Shown: positions 11,800 to 24,970 of the stretch, piece by piece
How positions within the stretch are numbered: the stretch's first letter is position 1
How the letters are laid out: every line of letters starts with the position of its first letter
DNA from: Halictus rubicundus
Taxonomy: Eukaryota > Arthropoda > Insecta > Hymenoptera > Halictidae
NCBI RefSeq assembly: GCF_050948215.1
Contig: NW_027488639.1
Location: forward strand, 124,001-188,000
Length of the DNA: 64,000 nucleotides
Direction: 5' to 3'
The notes under the pieces: generated by a model
The model's input: the letters and a program-made list of their open reading frames with translations, nothing else
Told to the model about the DNA's origin: nothing
Database searches by the model: none
Made by a program: the position numbers and the translations under genes

Positions 11800-14170
11800 T
11801 AGAATAGGATAGAGGATATGATAGGATAGATGATAGGATATGATAGAGTATAGGATAGGGGATTGGATAGGATAGAGGATAGGATTAGATAGAGGACACG
11901 ATAGGATAGGATGGCGGAAAGGATAGGATAGAGTATAGAATAGGATAGAGGATAAGATAGGATAGAGGATAGGATAAGTTAGAGGATAGGATAGGATAGA
12001 GGATAGGATAGAGGATAGGATAGAGGATTGGCTAGGATAGAGGATACGATAGGATAGAGGATAGGATAGAGAATAGGATAGGATAGAGCATGCGATAGGG
12101 GATTGGATCGGATACAGGATAGGAGACGGAAGAGGATAGGATAGGATAGGATAGAGAATAGGATAGGATAGATGCTATTGCAGGATAGAGGACAGGATAT
12201 TATAGAGGATAGGATAGGATAGAGGATAGGATAGGATAGAGGATAGGATAGGATAGAGGATAGGATAGGATAGCGGAAAGGATAGGATAGAGTATAGAAT
12301 AGGTTGAGGATATGATAGGATAGATGATAGGATATGATAGAGTATAGGATAGGGGATTGGATAGGATAGAGGATAGGATTAGATAGAGGACACGATAGGA
12401 TAGGATGGCGGAAAGGATAGGGTAGAGTATAGAATAGGATAGAGGATAAGATAGGATAGAGGATAGGATAAGTTAGAGGATAGGATAGGATAGAGGATAG
12501 GATAGAGGATAGGATAGAGGATTGGTTAGGATAGAGGATACGATAGGATAGAGGATAGGATAGAGAATAGGATAGGATAGAGGATGCGATAGGGGATTGG
12601 ATCGGATACAGGATAGGAGACGGAAGAGGATAGGATAGGATAGGATAGAGAATAGGATAGGATAGATGCTATTGCAGGATAGAGGACAGGATATTATAGA
12701 GGATAGGATAGGATAGAGGATAGGATAGGATAGAGGATAGGTTAGGATAGAGGATAGGATACGATAGCGGATAGGATAGGATAAAGGATAGAGGATAGGA
12801 TAGAGAATAGGATAGTATAGAGGATACGATATTATAGAGGATCGGATAGAGGATAGGATAGGATATGGGATACGATAGGATTGAGGATAGGATTGGAGAG
12901 AGGACAGGATAGGATAAAGGATAGGATAGGATAGTGGATAGGATAGGATAGAGGATAGGATAGGGCAGAGTATGGGATAGGATAGAGGATACGATAGGAT
13001 AGAGGATAGGATATTATAGAGGATAGGATAGGGTAGAGTATAGGATAGGATAGAGGATATTATAGGATAGTGGATAGGATAGGATAGAGGATATGATAGG
13101 ATAGAGTATAGGATAGGGCAGAGTATGGGATAGGATAGAGGATACGATAGGATAGAGGATAGGATAGAGGACAGGATAGGAAATAGGGTAGGATAGGATA
13201 GAGGATAGGTTAGGATAGAGGATCGGAAAGGATAGAGGATAGGATAGGATAGAGGATAGGATAGGATAGAGTATAGGATAGGGTAGAGTATGGGATAGGA
13301 TAGAGGATACGATAGGATAGAGGATAGGATAGAGGATAGGATAGGATAGAGGATAGGATAGGATAGAGGATAGGATAGGATAGAGAATAGGATAGGATAG
13401 AGGATAGGATCAGATAGAGGATAGGATAGGATAGAGCATAGGATCAGATAGATGATAGGATAGGGGATTGGATAGGATAGACGAGAGTATAGAATAGGAT
13501 AGAGGATATGATAGGATATATGACAGGATATGTTAGAGTATATTATAGGGGATTGGATAGGATACAGGATAGGATAGGATAGAAAATAGGATAGGATAGA
13601 GGATAGGATAGGATAGAGGATAGGATAGGCTAGAGGATAGGATAGGATAGAGGATAGGATAGGATAGATTATAGGGTCGGATAGAGGATAGGATAGGGGA
13701 TTGGATAGGATAGACGATAGGATAGGATAGAGGATTGGATAGGATAGAGGATAGGATAGGATAGCGGAAAGGATAGGATAGAGTATAGAATAGGTTGAGG
13801 ATATGATAGGATAGATGATAGGATATGATAGAGTATAGGATAGGGGATTGGATAGGATAGAGGATATGATTAGATAGAGGACACGATAGGATAGGATGGC
13901 GGAAAGGATAGGATAGAGTATAGAATAGGATAGAGGATAAGATAGGATAGAGGATAGGATAAGTTAGAGGATAGGATAGGATAGAGGATAGGATAGAGGA
14001 TAGGATAGAGGATTGGTTAGGATAGAGGATACGATAGGATAGAGGATAGGATAGAGAATAGGATAGGATAGAGGATGCGATAGGGGATTGGATCGGATAC
14101 AGGATAGGAGACGGAAGAGGATAGGATAGGATAGGATAGAGAATAGGATAGGATAGATGCTATTGCAGGA
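11800..14170 (+). repeat. Three copies of a ~390-bp block ending in GCTATTGCAGG
   Basis: An ordered set (GATATGATAGG, GGGGATTGG, GAGGACACGATAGG, GGATGGCGGAAAGG, GGAGACGGAAGAGG, GCTATTGCAGG) occurs three times. GACACG is near 11,896, 12,390 and 13,881; GCTATTG is at 12,174, 12,668 and 14,159. The offsets are 494 and then 1,491 bp at both markers, so the blocks are about 11,800-12,200, 12,294-12,694 and 13,785-14,170. GCTATTGCAGG also occurs near 20,742. The GACACG part recurs near 38,042, 38,884 and 51,541. Confidence 0.85.
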
Positions 14171-14650
14171 TAGAGGATAGTATAGGATAGAGGATAGGAT
14201 AGGATAGAGAATAGGATAGGAAAGACGATAGGATAGGATAGAGAATGGGATAGGATAGAGGATAGGATAGGATAGACGATAGCACAGAAAATAGGATAGG
14301 ATAGAGGATAGGATAGGAGATTGGATAGGATACATGCCAGGAGACGATAGAGAATAGGATAGGATAGATGGTATTATAGGAAAGAGGATACGATAGGATA
14401 GAGGATAGGATAGGATAGAGGATAGGATAGGATAGAGGATAGGATAGGATAGAGGATAGGATAGGATAGAGGATAGGATAGCATAGAGGATACGATTGGA
14501 GAGAGGATAGGATAGGATAAAGGATAGGATAGGATAGAGAATAGGATAGGAAAGAGGATAGTATAGGATAGAGAATGGGATAGGATAGAGGATAGGATAG
14601 GATAGAGGATAGCACAGAGAATAGGATAGGATAGAGGATAGGATAGCATA
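13400..14650 (+). repeat. Block duplicated ~7 kb downstream at about 20,390-21,730
   Basis: Shared ordered variants include GATATATGA...GTTAGAGTATATTATAGG (about 13,515 and 20,490), GATTATAGGGTCGG (13,677 and 20,642), GATAGCACAGA (about 14,280 and 21,352), and GGAGACGATAGAGAATAGG followed by GATGGTATTATAGG (about 14,340 and 21,412). The offset drifts from about 6,970 to 7,070 bp, so the copies differ by internal insertions and deletions. Confidence 0.7.
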
Positions 14651-16239
14651 GAGGTTAGGATAGAGGATAGGATAGAGGATTGGATAGGATACAGGATAGG
14701 ATAGGATAGAGGGTAGGATTGGGGATTGGATACGATAGAGGATAGGATAGGATAGATGATATTATAGGAAAGAGGATAGGATAGAATGGAGGATAGGATA
14801 GGATAGAGGATAGGATATACGATTGCATAGGATAGAGGATAGGATACGATAGAGGATACGATAGGAAAGGATAGAGAATACGATAGGATAGAGGATAGGA
14901 TAGTATAGAGGAAAGCACAGAGAATAGGATAGGATAGCGGATAGGATAGGATGGAGTATAGGACAGAATTGAGGATAGGATAGGGTTGAGGATAGGATAG
15001 GATATAGGATAGGATAGGATAGGGGATTGGATAGGATAGAGGATAGGATAGGTTAGAGGATAGGATAGGATAGTGGTTTGGATCGAATAGAGGATAGGAT
15101 AGGATAGAGGATAGGATAGGATAGAGGATAGGATAGGATGGCGGAAAGGATAGGATAGAGGATAGGATAAGTTAGAGGATAGGATAGGATAGTGGATAGG
15201 ATAGAGGATAGGATAGAGGATTGGATAGGATATAGGGTAGGATAGGGTAGAGGATAGCATGGGATAGATGATATTATGGGATAGAGGATAGTATAGGATA
15301 GAGGAAACGATATTATAGAGGATAGGATAGGGTAGAGGATAGGATATGATACTGGATATTATAAGATAGTGGATAGGATAGGATAGAGGATATGATAGGA
15401 TCGAGTATTGGATAGGATAGAGAATAGGATAGGGGATTGGATAGGATAGAGGATAGGATAGGATAGAGGATAGGATAGGGGATTGGATAGGATAGAGAAT
15501 AGGATAGGATAGATGATAGGATAGGATAGAGGATAGGATAGGATAGAGGATATGATCTTATAGAGGATAGGATAGGATAGAGGAAATGATAGGATAGTGG
15601 AAAGGATAGGATAGAGGATAGGGCAGGGGATTGGATAGGATAGAGGATAGGAGACGAAAGAGGATAGGATTGGATAGAGAATAGGATAGAGGATAGGATA
15701 GAGGATTGGATAGGATAGAAGATATTATAGGATAGAGGATAGGATATGATAGAGGATACGATATTATAGAGGATAGGATAGGATAGCGGATAGGATAGGA
15801 TGGAGTATAGGATAGAATTGAGGATAGGATAGGGTTGAGGATAGGATAGGATAGAGGATAGGATAGGATAGAGGATAGGATAGGATAGAGTATAGGATAA
15901 GGCAGAGTATGGGATAGGATAGAGGATACGATAGGATAGAGGATAGGATAGAGGATAGGATAGGAAATTGGATAGGATAGGAGAGAGGATAGGATACAGG
16001 ATAGGGTAGGACAGAGGATAGGATAGGGTAGAGGATAGTATGGGATAGAGGATAAGATATTATAGAGGATAGGATAGGGTAGAGTATAGGATAGGATAGA
16101 GGATATTATAGGATAGTGGATGGGATAGGATAGAGGATATGATAGGATAGAGTATAGGATAAGGCAGAGTATGGGATAGGATAGAGGATACGATAGGATA
16201 GAGGATAGGATAGAGGATAGGATAGGAAATTGGATAGGA

Positions 16240-17060
16240 TAGGATAGAGGATAGGTTAGGATAGAGGATAGGATGCGATAGCGGATAGGATAGGATAAAG
16301 GATAGAGGATAGGATAGAGGATAGGATAGTATAGAGGATACGATATTATAGAGGATAGGATAGAGGATAGGATAGGATATTGTATACGATAGGATTGAGG
16401 ATAGGATTGGAGAGAGGATAGGATAGGATAAAGGATAGGATAGGATAGTGGATAGGATAGGATAGAGGATAGGATAGGGCAGAGTATGGGATAGGATAGA
16501 GGATACAATAGGATAGAGGATAGGATATTATAGAGGATAGGATAGGGTAGAGCATAGGATAGGATAGAGGATATTATAGGATAGTGGATAGGATAGGATA
16601 GAGGATATGATAGGTTAGAGTATAGGATAGGGCAGAGTATGGGATAGGATAGAGGATACGATAGGATAGAGGATAGGATAGAGGACAGGATAGTAAATAG
16701 GATAGGATAGGATAGAGGATAGGTTAGGATAGAGGATAGGATACGATAGAGGATAGGATAGGATAAATGATACAGGATAGGATAGAGGATAGGATAGGAT
16801 AGAGGATACAATATTATAGAGGATAGGATAGAGGATAGGACAGGATGGAGATTAGGATAGGTTAGAGGCTCGGATAGGATAGAGGATTGGATAGGATAGA
16901 GGATACGATCTTCTAGAGGATAGGATAGGATAGAGGAAAGCATAGGATAGGGGAAAGGATAGGATAGAGGATAGGATAGGGGATTGGATAGGATAGAGGA
17001 TAGGAGGCGAAATAGGATAGGATTGGATACAGAATAGGATAGATAATAGGATAGAGGATT
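16240..17060 (+). repeat. Block with GATCTTCTAGA marker, copy 1 of a local family
   Basis: The ordered variants GGATTGGAGAGAGG, GGGCAGAGTATGGG, GATATTATAGG, a second GGGCAGAGTATGGG, GATCTTCTAGA, GGGGAAAGG and GGAGGCGAAATAGG are shared with about 18,200-18,990 (offset 1,926 bp at GGGCAGAG and at GATCTTCTAGA). A shorter copy lies at about 19,375-19,860, and a partial one without GATCTTCTAGA at about 12,850-13,240. The third copy shares AGCATAGG with this copy, not with copy 2. Confidence 0.8.
16907..16917 (+). repeat. GATCTTCTAGA variant, first of eight copies
   Basis: This rare 11-mer contains the palindrome TCTAGA and is among the least GGATA-like sequences in the window. I find it at 16,907, 18,833, 19,757, 22,049, 32,368, 36,147, 45,822 and 49,646, always followed by the same downstream variants (GGAAAGG, GGGGAAAGG). 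Pair offsets match the larger duplications: 3,779 inside the 3.7 kb repeat; 13,454 and 13,499 between copies A and B. Confidence 0.85.
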
Positions 17061-17451
17061 GGATAGGATAGAGGATAGGATAGGATAGCGGATAGGATAG
17101 GATGCAGTATAGAATAGAATTGAGGATAGGATAGGAACGAGGATAGGATAGGATAGAGGTTAGGATAGGATAGAGGATATGATAGGATAGGGAATAGGAT
17201 AGGATAAATGATATTATAGGAAAGAGGATAGGATATGATAGAGGATACGATATTATAGAGGATACGATAGGATAGAGGATCGGAAAGGATAGAGGATTGG
17301 ATAGGATAGAAGATACGATAGGATAGAGGATAGGATAGGATTGAGGATAGGATAGGAAAGAGTACAGGATAGGATACAGGATACGATATTATAGAGGATA
17401 GGATAGGATAGGGAAGAGGATAGGATAGATGATATTATAGGATAGAGGATA

Positions 17452-18230
17452 GGATAGGATGGAGGATAGGATAGAGGATAGGACAGGATAGAGGATAGGA
17501 TAGGATAGAGGATAGGATAGGATAGAGGATAGGATAGGATTGAGGATAGGATAGGAAAGAGAATAGGATAGGATACAGGATACGATATTATAGAGGATAG
17601 GATAGGATAGGGAAGAGGATAGGATAGATGATATTATAGGATAGATGATAGGATAGGATGGAGGATAGGATAGAGGATAGCATAGGATAGAGGATAGGAT
17701 AGGATAGAGGATAGGATAGGATAGAGGATAGGATAGGATAGTGGATAGGATAAGATAGAGGATAGGATAGGATAGAGGATAGGATAGGATAGACGATAGG
17801 ATAGGATAGAGGATAGGATAGCAAAGAGGATAGGATAGGATTGACGATAGGATAGGATAGAGGACAGGACGGGATAGAGGATAGGATAGAGAATTGGATA
17901 GGATAGTGGATAGGATAGGATAGAGGATAGGATAGGATAGAGGATAGGATAGGATAGAGAATAGGATAGGATAGAGGATAGGATCAGATACAGGATAGGA
18001 TAGGATAGAGGATAGGATCAGATAGAGGATAGGATAGGGGATTGGATAGGATAGACGAGAGTATAGAATAGGATAGAGGATATGATAGGATATATGATAG
18101 GATATGTTAGAGTATATTATAGGGGATTGGATAGGATACAGGATAGGATAGGATAGAAAATAGGATAGGATAGAGGATAGGATAGGATAGAGGATAGGAT
18201 AGGCTAGAGGATAGGATAGGATAGAGGATA
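17452..18230 (+). repeat. 778-bp block duplicated at 19,853-20,631 (constant offset 2,401)
   Basis: The offset is 2,401 bp at both ends: GGAGGATAGG at 17,461 and 19,862, and GTATAGAATA at 18,061 and 20,462. Shared variants between include GATAGGGAAGAGG, GATGATATTATAGG, GGACAGGACGGG, GATCAGATAG and GAAAATAGG. The copies part at about 18,230 and 20,631. The second copy has single-base differences such as GGCCAGAGG for GGCTAGAGG. Confidence 0.85.
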
Positions 18231-18990
18231 GAGGATAGGATAGAGGATAGGATAGTATAGAGGATACGATATTATAGAGGATAGGATAGAGGATAGGATA
18301 GGATATTGGATACGATAGGATTGAGGATAGGATTGGAGAGAGGATAGGATAGGATAAAGGATAGGATAGGATAGTGGATAGGATAGGATACAGGATAGGA
18401 TAGGGCAGAGTATGGGATAGGATAGAGGATACGATAGGATAGAGGATAGGATATTATAGAGGATAGGATAGGGTAGAGTATAGGATAGGATAGAGGATAT
18501 TATAGGATAGTGGATAGGATAGGATAGAGGATATGATAGGATAGAGTATAGGATAGGGCAGAGTATGGGATAGGATAGAGGATACGATAGGATAGAGGAT
18601 AGGAAAGAGGACAGGATAGGAAATAGGATAGGATAGGATAGAGGATAGGTTAGGATAGAGGATAGGATACGATAGAGGATAGGATAGTATAAAGGATAGA
18701 GGATAGGATAGAGGATAGGATAGTATAGAGGATACGATATTATAGAGGATAGGATAGAGGATAGGACAGGATGGAGGATAGGATATGTTAGAGGCTCGGA
18801 TAGGATAGAGGATTGGATAGGATAGAGGATACGATCTTCTAGAGGATAGGATAGGATAGAGGAAAGGATAGGATAGGGGAAAGGATAGGATAGAGGATAG
18901 GATAGGGGATTGGATAGGATAGAGGATAGGAGGCGAAATAGGATAGGATTGGATACAGAATAGGATAGATAATAGGATAGAGGATTGGAT
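18200..18990 (+). repeat. Block with GATCTTCTAGA marker, copy 2
   Basis: This matches about 16,240-17,060 at an offset of 1,926 bp: GGGCAGAG at 16,477 and 18,403, GATCTTCTAGA at 16,907 and 18,833. It also matches the partial block near 12,963, offset 5,440. It ends with GGAGGCGAAATAGG and GATAATAGG. Confidence 0.8.
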
Positions 18991-21900
18991 AGGATAGGGA
19001 ATAGGATGGGATAAATGATATTATAGGAAAGTGGATAGGATATGATAGAGGATACGATAGGATAGAGGATCGGAAAGGATAGAGGATAGGATAGGATAGA
19101 GGATAGGATAGGATATTGGATACGATAGGATTGAGGATAGGATTGGAGAGAGGATAGGATAGGATAAAAGATAGGATAGGATAGTGGATAGGATAGGATA
19201 GAGGATAGGATAGGATAGAGGATAGGATAGGCTAGAGGATAGGATAGGCTAGAGGATAGGATAGGATAGAGGATAGGATACAGGATAGGGTAGGAAAGAG
19301 GATAGGATATGGTAGAGGATAGCATAGGAGAGATGATATGATGGGATAGAGGATAGTATAGGATAGAGATTAAGATATTATAGAGGATAGGATAGGGTAG
19401 AGCATAGGATAGGATAGAGGATATTATAAGATAGTGGATAGGATAGGATAGAGGATATGATAGGATAGAGTATAGGATAGGGCAGAGTATGGGATAGGAT
19501 AGAGGATACGATAGGATAGAGGATAGGATAGAGGATAGGATAGGAAATAGGATAGGATAGGATAGAGGATAGGTTAGGATAGAGGATAGGATACGATAGA
19601 GGATAGGATAGGATAAAGGATACAGGATAGGATAGAGGATAGGATAGGATAGAGAATACGATATTAAAGAGGATAGGATAGAGGATAGGACAGGATGGAG
19701 ATTAGGATAGGTTAGAGGTTCGGATAGGATAGAGGATTGGATAGGATAGAGGATACGATCTTCTAGAGGATAGGATAGGATAGAGGAAAGGATAGGATAG
19801 GGGAAAGGATAGGATAGAGGATAGGATAGGGGATTGGATAGGATAGAGGATAGGATAGGATGGAGGATAGGATAGAGGATAGGACAGGATAGAGGATAGG
19901 ATAGGATAGAGGATAGGATAGGATAGAGGATAGGATAGGATTGAGGATAGGATAGGAAAGAGGATAGGATAGGATACAGGATACGATATTATAGAGGATA
20001 GGATAGGATAGGGAAGAGGATTGGATAGATGATATTATAGGATAGAGGATAGGATAGGATGGATTATAGGATAGAGGATAGGATAGGATAGAGGATAGGA
20101 TAGGATAGAGGATAGGATAGGATAGAGGATAGGATAGGATAGTGGATAGGATAGGATAGAGGATAGGATAGGATAGAGGATAGGATAGGATAGACGATAG
20201 GATAGGATAGAGGATAGGATAGCATAGAGGATAGGATAGGATTGACGATAGGATAGGATAGAGGACAGGACGGGATAGAGGATAGGATAGAGAATTGGAT
20301 AGGATAGAGGATAGGATAGGATAGAGGATAGGATAGGTTAGAGGATAGGATAGGATAGAGAATAGGATAGGATAGAGGATAGGATCAGATAGAGGATAGG
20401 ATAGGATAGAGGATAGGATCAGATAGAGGATAGGATAGGGGATTGGATAGGATAGACGAGAGTATAGAATAGGATAGAGGATATGATAGGATATATGATA
20501 GGATATGTTAGAGTATATTATAGGGGATTGGATAGGATACAGGATAGGATAGGATAGAAAATAGGATAGGATAGAGGATAGGATAGGATAGAGGATAGGA
20601 TAGGCCAGAGGATAGGATAGGATAGAGGATAGGATAGGATAGATTATAGGGTCGGATAGAGGATAGGATAGGGGTTTGGATAGGATAGACGATAGGATAG
20701 GATAGAGGATAGGATAGGATAGAGAATAGGATAGGATAGATGCTATTGCAGGATAGAGGACAGGATAGGATAGAGGATAGGATAGGATAGAGGATAGGAT
20801 AGGATAGAGGATAGGATAGCGGATTGGATAGGATAGAGGATAGGATAGATGATAGGATAGAGGATTGGATAGGATAGAGGATACGATACGATAGAGGATA
20901 GGATAGGGGATTGGATAGGATACAGGATAGGATACGATAGAGGATAGGATAGGATAGAGGATAGGATTGCGGATTGGATACGATAGAGGATAGGAGAGGA
21001 TAGATGATATTATAGGAAAGAGGATAGGATAGGATGGAGGATAGGATAGGATAGAGGATAAGATAGAATAGAGGATAGGACAGGATAGAGGATAGGATAG
21101 GATAGAGGATAGGATAGAGGATAGGATAGCATAGAAGATAGGATAGGATTGACGATAGGATAGGATAGAGGATAGGATATAGGATAGGATAGAGGATAGG
21201 ATAGAGGATAGGATAGAGGATAGGATAGAGGATAGGATAGGATATAGGGTAGGATAGGGTAGAGAATAGGATAGGATAGAGAATAGGATAGGAAAGACGA
21301 TAGGATAGGATAGAGAATGGGATAGGATAGAGGATAGGATAGGATAGACGATAGCACAGAGAATAGGATAGGATAGAGGATAGGATAGGAGATTGGATAG
21401 GATACAGGCTAGGAGACGATAGAGAATAGGAGAGGATAGATGGTATTATAGGAAAGAGGATACGATAGGATAGAGGATAGGATAGGATAGAGGATAGGAT
21501 AGGATAGAGGATAGGATAGGATAGAGGATAGCATAGGATAGAGGATAGGATAGGATAGAGGATAGGATAGCATTGAGGATAGGATTGGAGAGAGGATAGG
21601 ATAGGATAAAGGATAGGATAGGATAGAGAATAGGATAGGAAAGAGGATAGTATAGGATAGAGAATGGGATAGGATAGAGGATAGGATAGGATAGAGGATA
21701 GCACAGAGAATAGGATAGGATAGAGGATAGGATAGGGGATTGGATAGGATAGAGGATAGGATAGGATTGAGGATAGGATAGGAAAGAGGATAGGATAGAA
21801 AAGAGATTCGGATAGGGTAGATGATGTTATAGGAAAGAGGATAGGATATGGTAAAGGATACGATATTATAGAGAATAGGATAGGATGGAGGATCGGATAG

Positions 21901-22734
21901 GATAGGATAGAGTATAGGAGAGGATAGAGGACAGGATAGGATAGAGGATAGCACAGAGAATAGGATAGGATAGAGGATACGATAGGATGGAGGATAGGAT
22001 AGGTTAGAGGCTCGGATAGAATAGAGGATTGGATAGGATAGAGGATACGATCTTCTAGAGGATAGGATAGGATAGAGGAAAGGATAGGATAGGGGAAAGG
22101 ATAGGATAGAGGTTAGGATAGGGTAGAGGATAGGATATGATACTGGATATTATAGGATAGTGGATAGGATACGATAGAGGATATGATAGGATAGAGTATA
22201 GGATATTGCAGAGTATGGGATAGGATAGAGGATACGATAGGATAGAGGATAGGATAGAGGATAGGATAGCATAGAGGATAGGATAAAGGATTGGATAGGA
22301 TAGAGGACAGGATACGATAGAGGATAGGATAGGATAGAGGATAGGATGGGATAGAGGATAGGATAGGCTAGAGGATAGGATATTATAGAGGATAGGATAA
22401 GATAGAGGATAGGATAGGATAGGATAGAGGATAGGATAGGATAGCGGAAAGGATAGGATAGAGTATAGAATAGGATAGAGGATATGATAGGATAGATGAT
22501 AGGATATGATAGAGTATAGAATAGGGGATTGGATAGGATAGAGGATAGGATAAGATAGAGGATAGGATACGATAGAGGATAGAATAGGATAGAGGATAGG
22601 ATAGGATAGAGGATAGGATAGGATAGCGGATAGTATAGGATGCAGTATAGAATAGAATTGAGGATAGGATAGGAACGAGGATAGGATAGGATAGAGGATA
22701 GGATACGATAGAGGATAGGATAGGATAGAGAATA

Positions 22735-23012
22735 GGATAGGATAGAGTATAGGATATAGGATTGGATAGGATAGAGGATAGGATAGGATAGGATACATGA
22801 TATTATAGGATAGAGAAAGGATAGGACAGAGGATACGATATTATACAGGCTGGAATAGGATAGCGGAATGGATAGGATAGAGGATAGGATTCGATAGAGG
22901 ACAGGATAGGATAGGATGGCGGGAAGGATAGGATAGAGTATTGAATAGGATAGAGGATAATATGGGATTGAGGATAGGATAAGTTAGAGGATAGGATAGG
23001 ATAGAGGATAGG
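22735..23012 (+). repeat. ~278-bp block duplicated at 29,331-29,608 (offset 6,596)
   Basis: GAGTATAGGATATAGG (22,745 and 29,341), GATAGAGAAAGG, ACAGGCTGG, GATTCGATAG and GGCGGGAAGG (GGGAAGG at 22,921 and 29,517) recur in order at one offset of 6,596 bp. Small differences include GGATACGACAG for GGATAGGACAG and GGGATAGG for GGAATAGG. Confidence 0.8.
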
Positions 23013-23559
23013 ATCGAGGATTGGATAGGATAGAGGATACGCTAGGATAGAGGATAGGATAGGATGAAGAATAGGATAGGATAGAGGATAGGATAGGATA
23101 GAGTATAGAATAGGATAGAGGATAGGATATAGGATCGGATAGGATAGAGGATAGGATACGATAGAGGATAGGATAGGGGATTCGATCGGATACAGGATAG
23201 GATACGATAGAGGATGGGATAGGATAGAGGATAGGATAGGATAGAGGATAGGATAGGATAGAGGATAGGATGGGATAGGATAGAGGATAGGATAGGATAG
23301 AGGATAGGATAGGATAGAGGATAGGATAGGATAGAGGATAGGATAGGATAGAGGATAGGATAGGATAGAGGATAGGATAGGATAGAGGATATGATAGGAT
23401 AGAGGATCGGATAGGATAGAGGATAGGATAGGGGATTGGGTAGGATATAGGACAGGAGGCGATAGAGGATAGGATAGGATAGAGGATAGGATAGGATAGA
23501 GGATAGGATAGCATAGAGCATAGAATAGAGGATAGGATAGAGGATAGGATAGGATAGAG

Positions 23560-24970
23560 GATAGGATAGGATGGAGGATAGGATACGATAGAGGATAAGG
23601 ATAGGATAGAGGATAGGATAGGATAGAGGATAGGATATGATAGAGGATAGGATAGGATAGAGGATAGGATAGGATAGAGAATAGGATAGGATAGAGGATA
23701 GGATAGGATAGAGGATAGGATAGGATAGAGGATAGGATAGGATAGGATAGAGGATAATATAGGATAGAGGATAGGACAGGATAGAGGATAGGATAGGATA
23801 GAGACTAGGATAGGATAGAGGATAGGATAGGATAGAGGATAGGATAGGATAGAGGATAGGATAGGATAGAGGATAGGATAGGATAGAGGATGGGATAGGA
23901 TAGAGGATAATATAGGATAGAGGATAGGATAGGATAAAGGATAGGATAGGATTGAGGATAGGATAGGATAGAGGATAGGATATGATAGAGGATAGGATAG
24001 GATAGAGGATAGGATAGGATAGAGGATAGGATAGGATAGAGGATAGGATAGGATAGAGGATAGGATAGGATAGAGGATAGGATACGATGGAGGATAAGGA
24101 TAGGATAGAGGATAGGATAGGATAGAGGATAGGATATGATAGAGGATAGGATAGGATAGAGGATAGGATAGGATAGAGAATAGGATAGGATAGAGGATAG
24201 GATAGGATAGAGGATAGGATAGGATAGAGGATAGGATAGGATAGGATAGAGGATAATATAGGATAGAGGATAGGATAGGATAGAGGATAGGATAGGATAG
24301 AGGATAGGATAGGATAGAGGATAGGATAGGATAGAGGATACGATATAGGATTTAATAGGATAGAGGATAGGATACGATAGAGGATACGATAGGATAGAGG
24401 ATAGGATAGGATAGAGAATAGGATAGGATAGAGGATAGGATAGGATAGAGGATAGGATAGGATAGAGGATAGGATAGGATAGAGGATAGGATAGGATAGG
24501 ATAGAGGATAATATAGGATAGAGGATAGGATAGGATAGAAGATAGGATAGGATAGAGGATAGGATAGGATAGAGGATAGGATAGGATAGAGGATAATATA
24601 GGATAGAGGATAGGATAGGATAGAGGATAGGATAGGATAGAGGATAGGATAGGATAGAGGATAGGATAGGATAGAGGATAGGATAGGATAGAGGATAGGA
24701 TAGGATAGAGGATAGGATAGGATAGAGGATAGGATAGGATAGAGGATAGGATAGGATAGAGGATAGGATAGGATAGGATAGAGGATAATATAGGATAGAG
24801 GATACGATAGGATAGAGGATAGGATAGGATAGAGGATAGGATATGAATGAGGATAGGATAGGATAGAGGATAGGATAGGATAGAGACTAGGATAGGATAG
24901 AGGATAGGATAGGATAGAGGATAGGATAGGATAGAGGATAGGATAGGATAGAGGATGGGATAGGATAGAG
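23560..24970 (+). repeat. Island of homogeneous subfamily H inside subfamily D
   Basis: Variant density drops and the markers switch to the H set: GATAATATAGG, AGACTAGG (about 23,811 and 24,891), GATATGAATGAGG (about 24,842), GATAAGG (23,594 and 24,093) and GATATAGGATTTAATAGG (24,342). The last matches 10,625 at an offset of 13,717 bp, with the same flanking variants (two GATACGATAG units, then GAGAATAGG). D-type variants resume after GATGGGATAG near 24,955. The island has its own internal repeat of about 499 bp. It looks like a segment of the 10-11.6 kb H sequence copied or displaced here. Confidence 0.75.

Larger units (their letters stand above)
11640..23560 (+). repeat. Subfamily D, first block: diverged mosaic of variant units
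   Basis: From about 11,640 the variant density rises sharply. Characteristic variants are GGGGATTGG, CGATATTATAGAGG, GATGATATTATAGG, GGCAGAGTATGGG, GGATTGAGG, GATAGCGGAAAGG and GAGACGATAG. The 17-bp rhythm and strand orientation are kept throughout. Internal block duplications are listed separately. No stretch longer than about 20 bases departs from GGATA-like sequence, so no gene is present. Confidence 0.85.
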
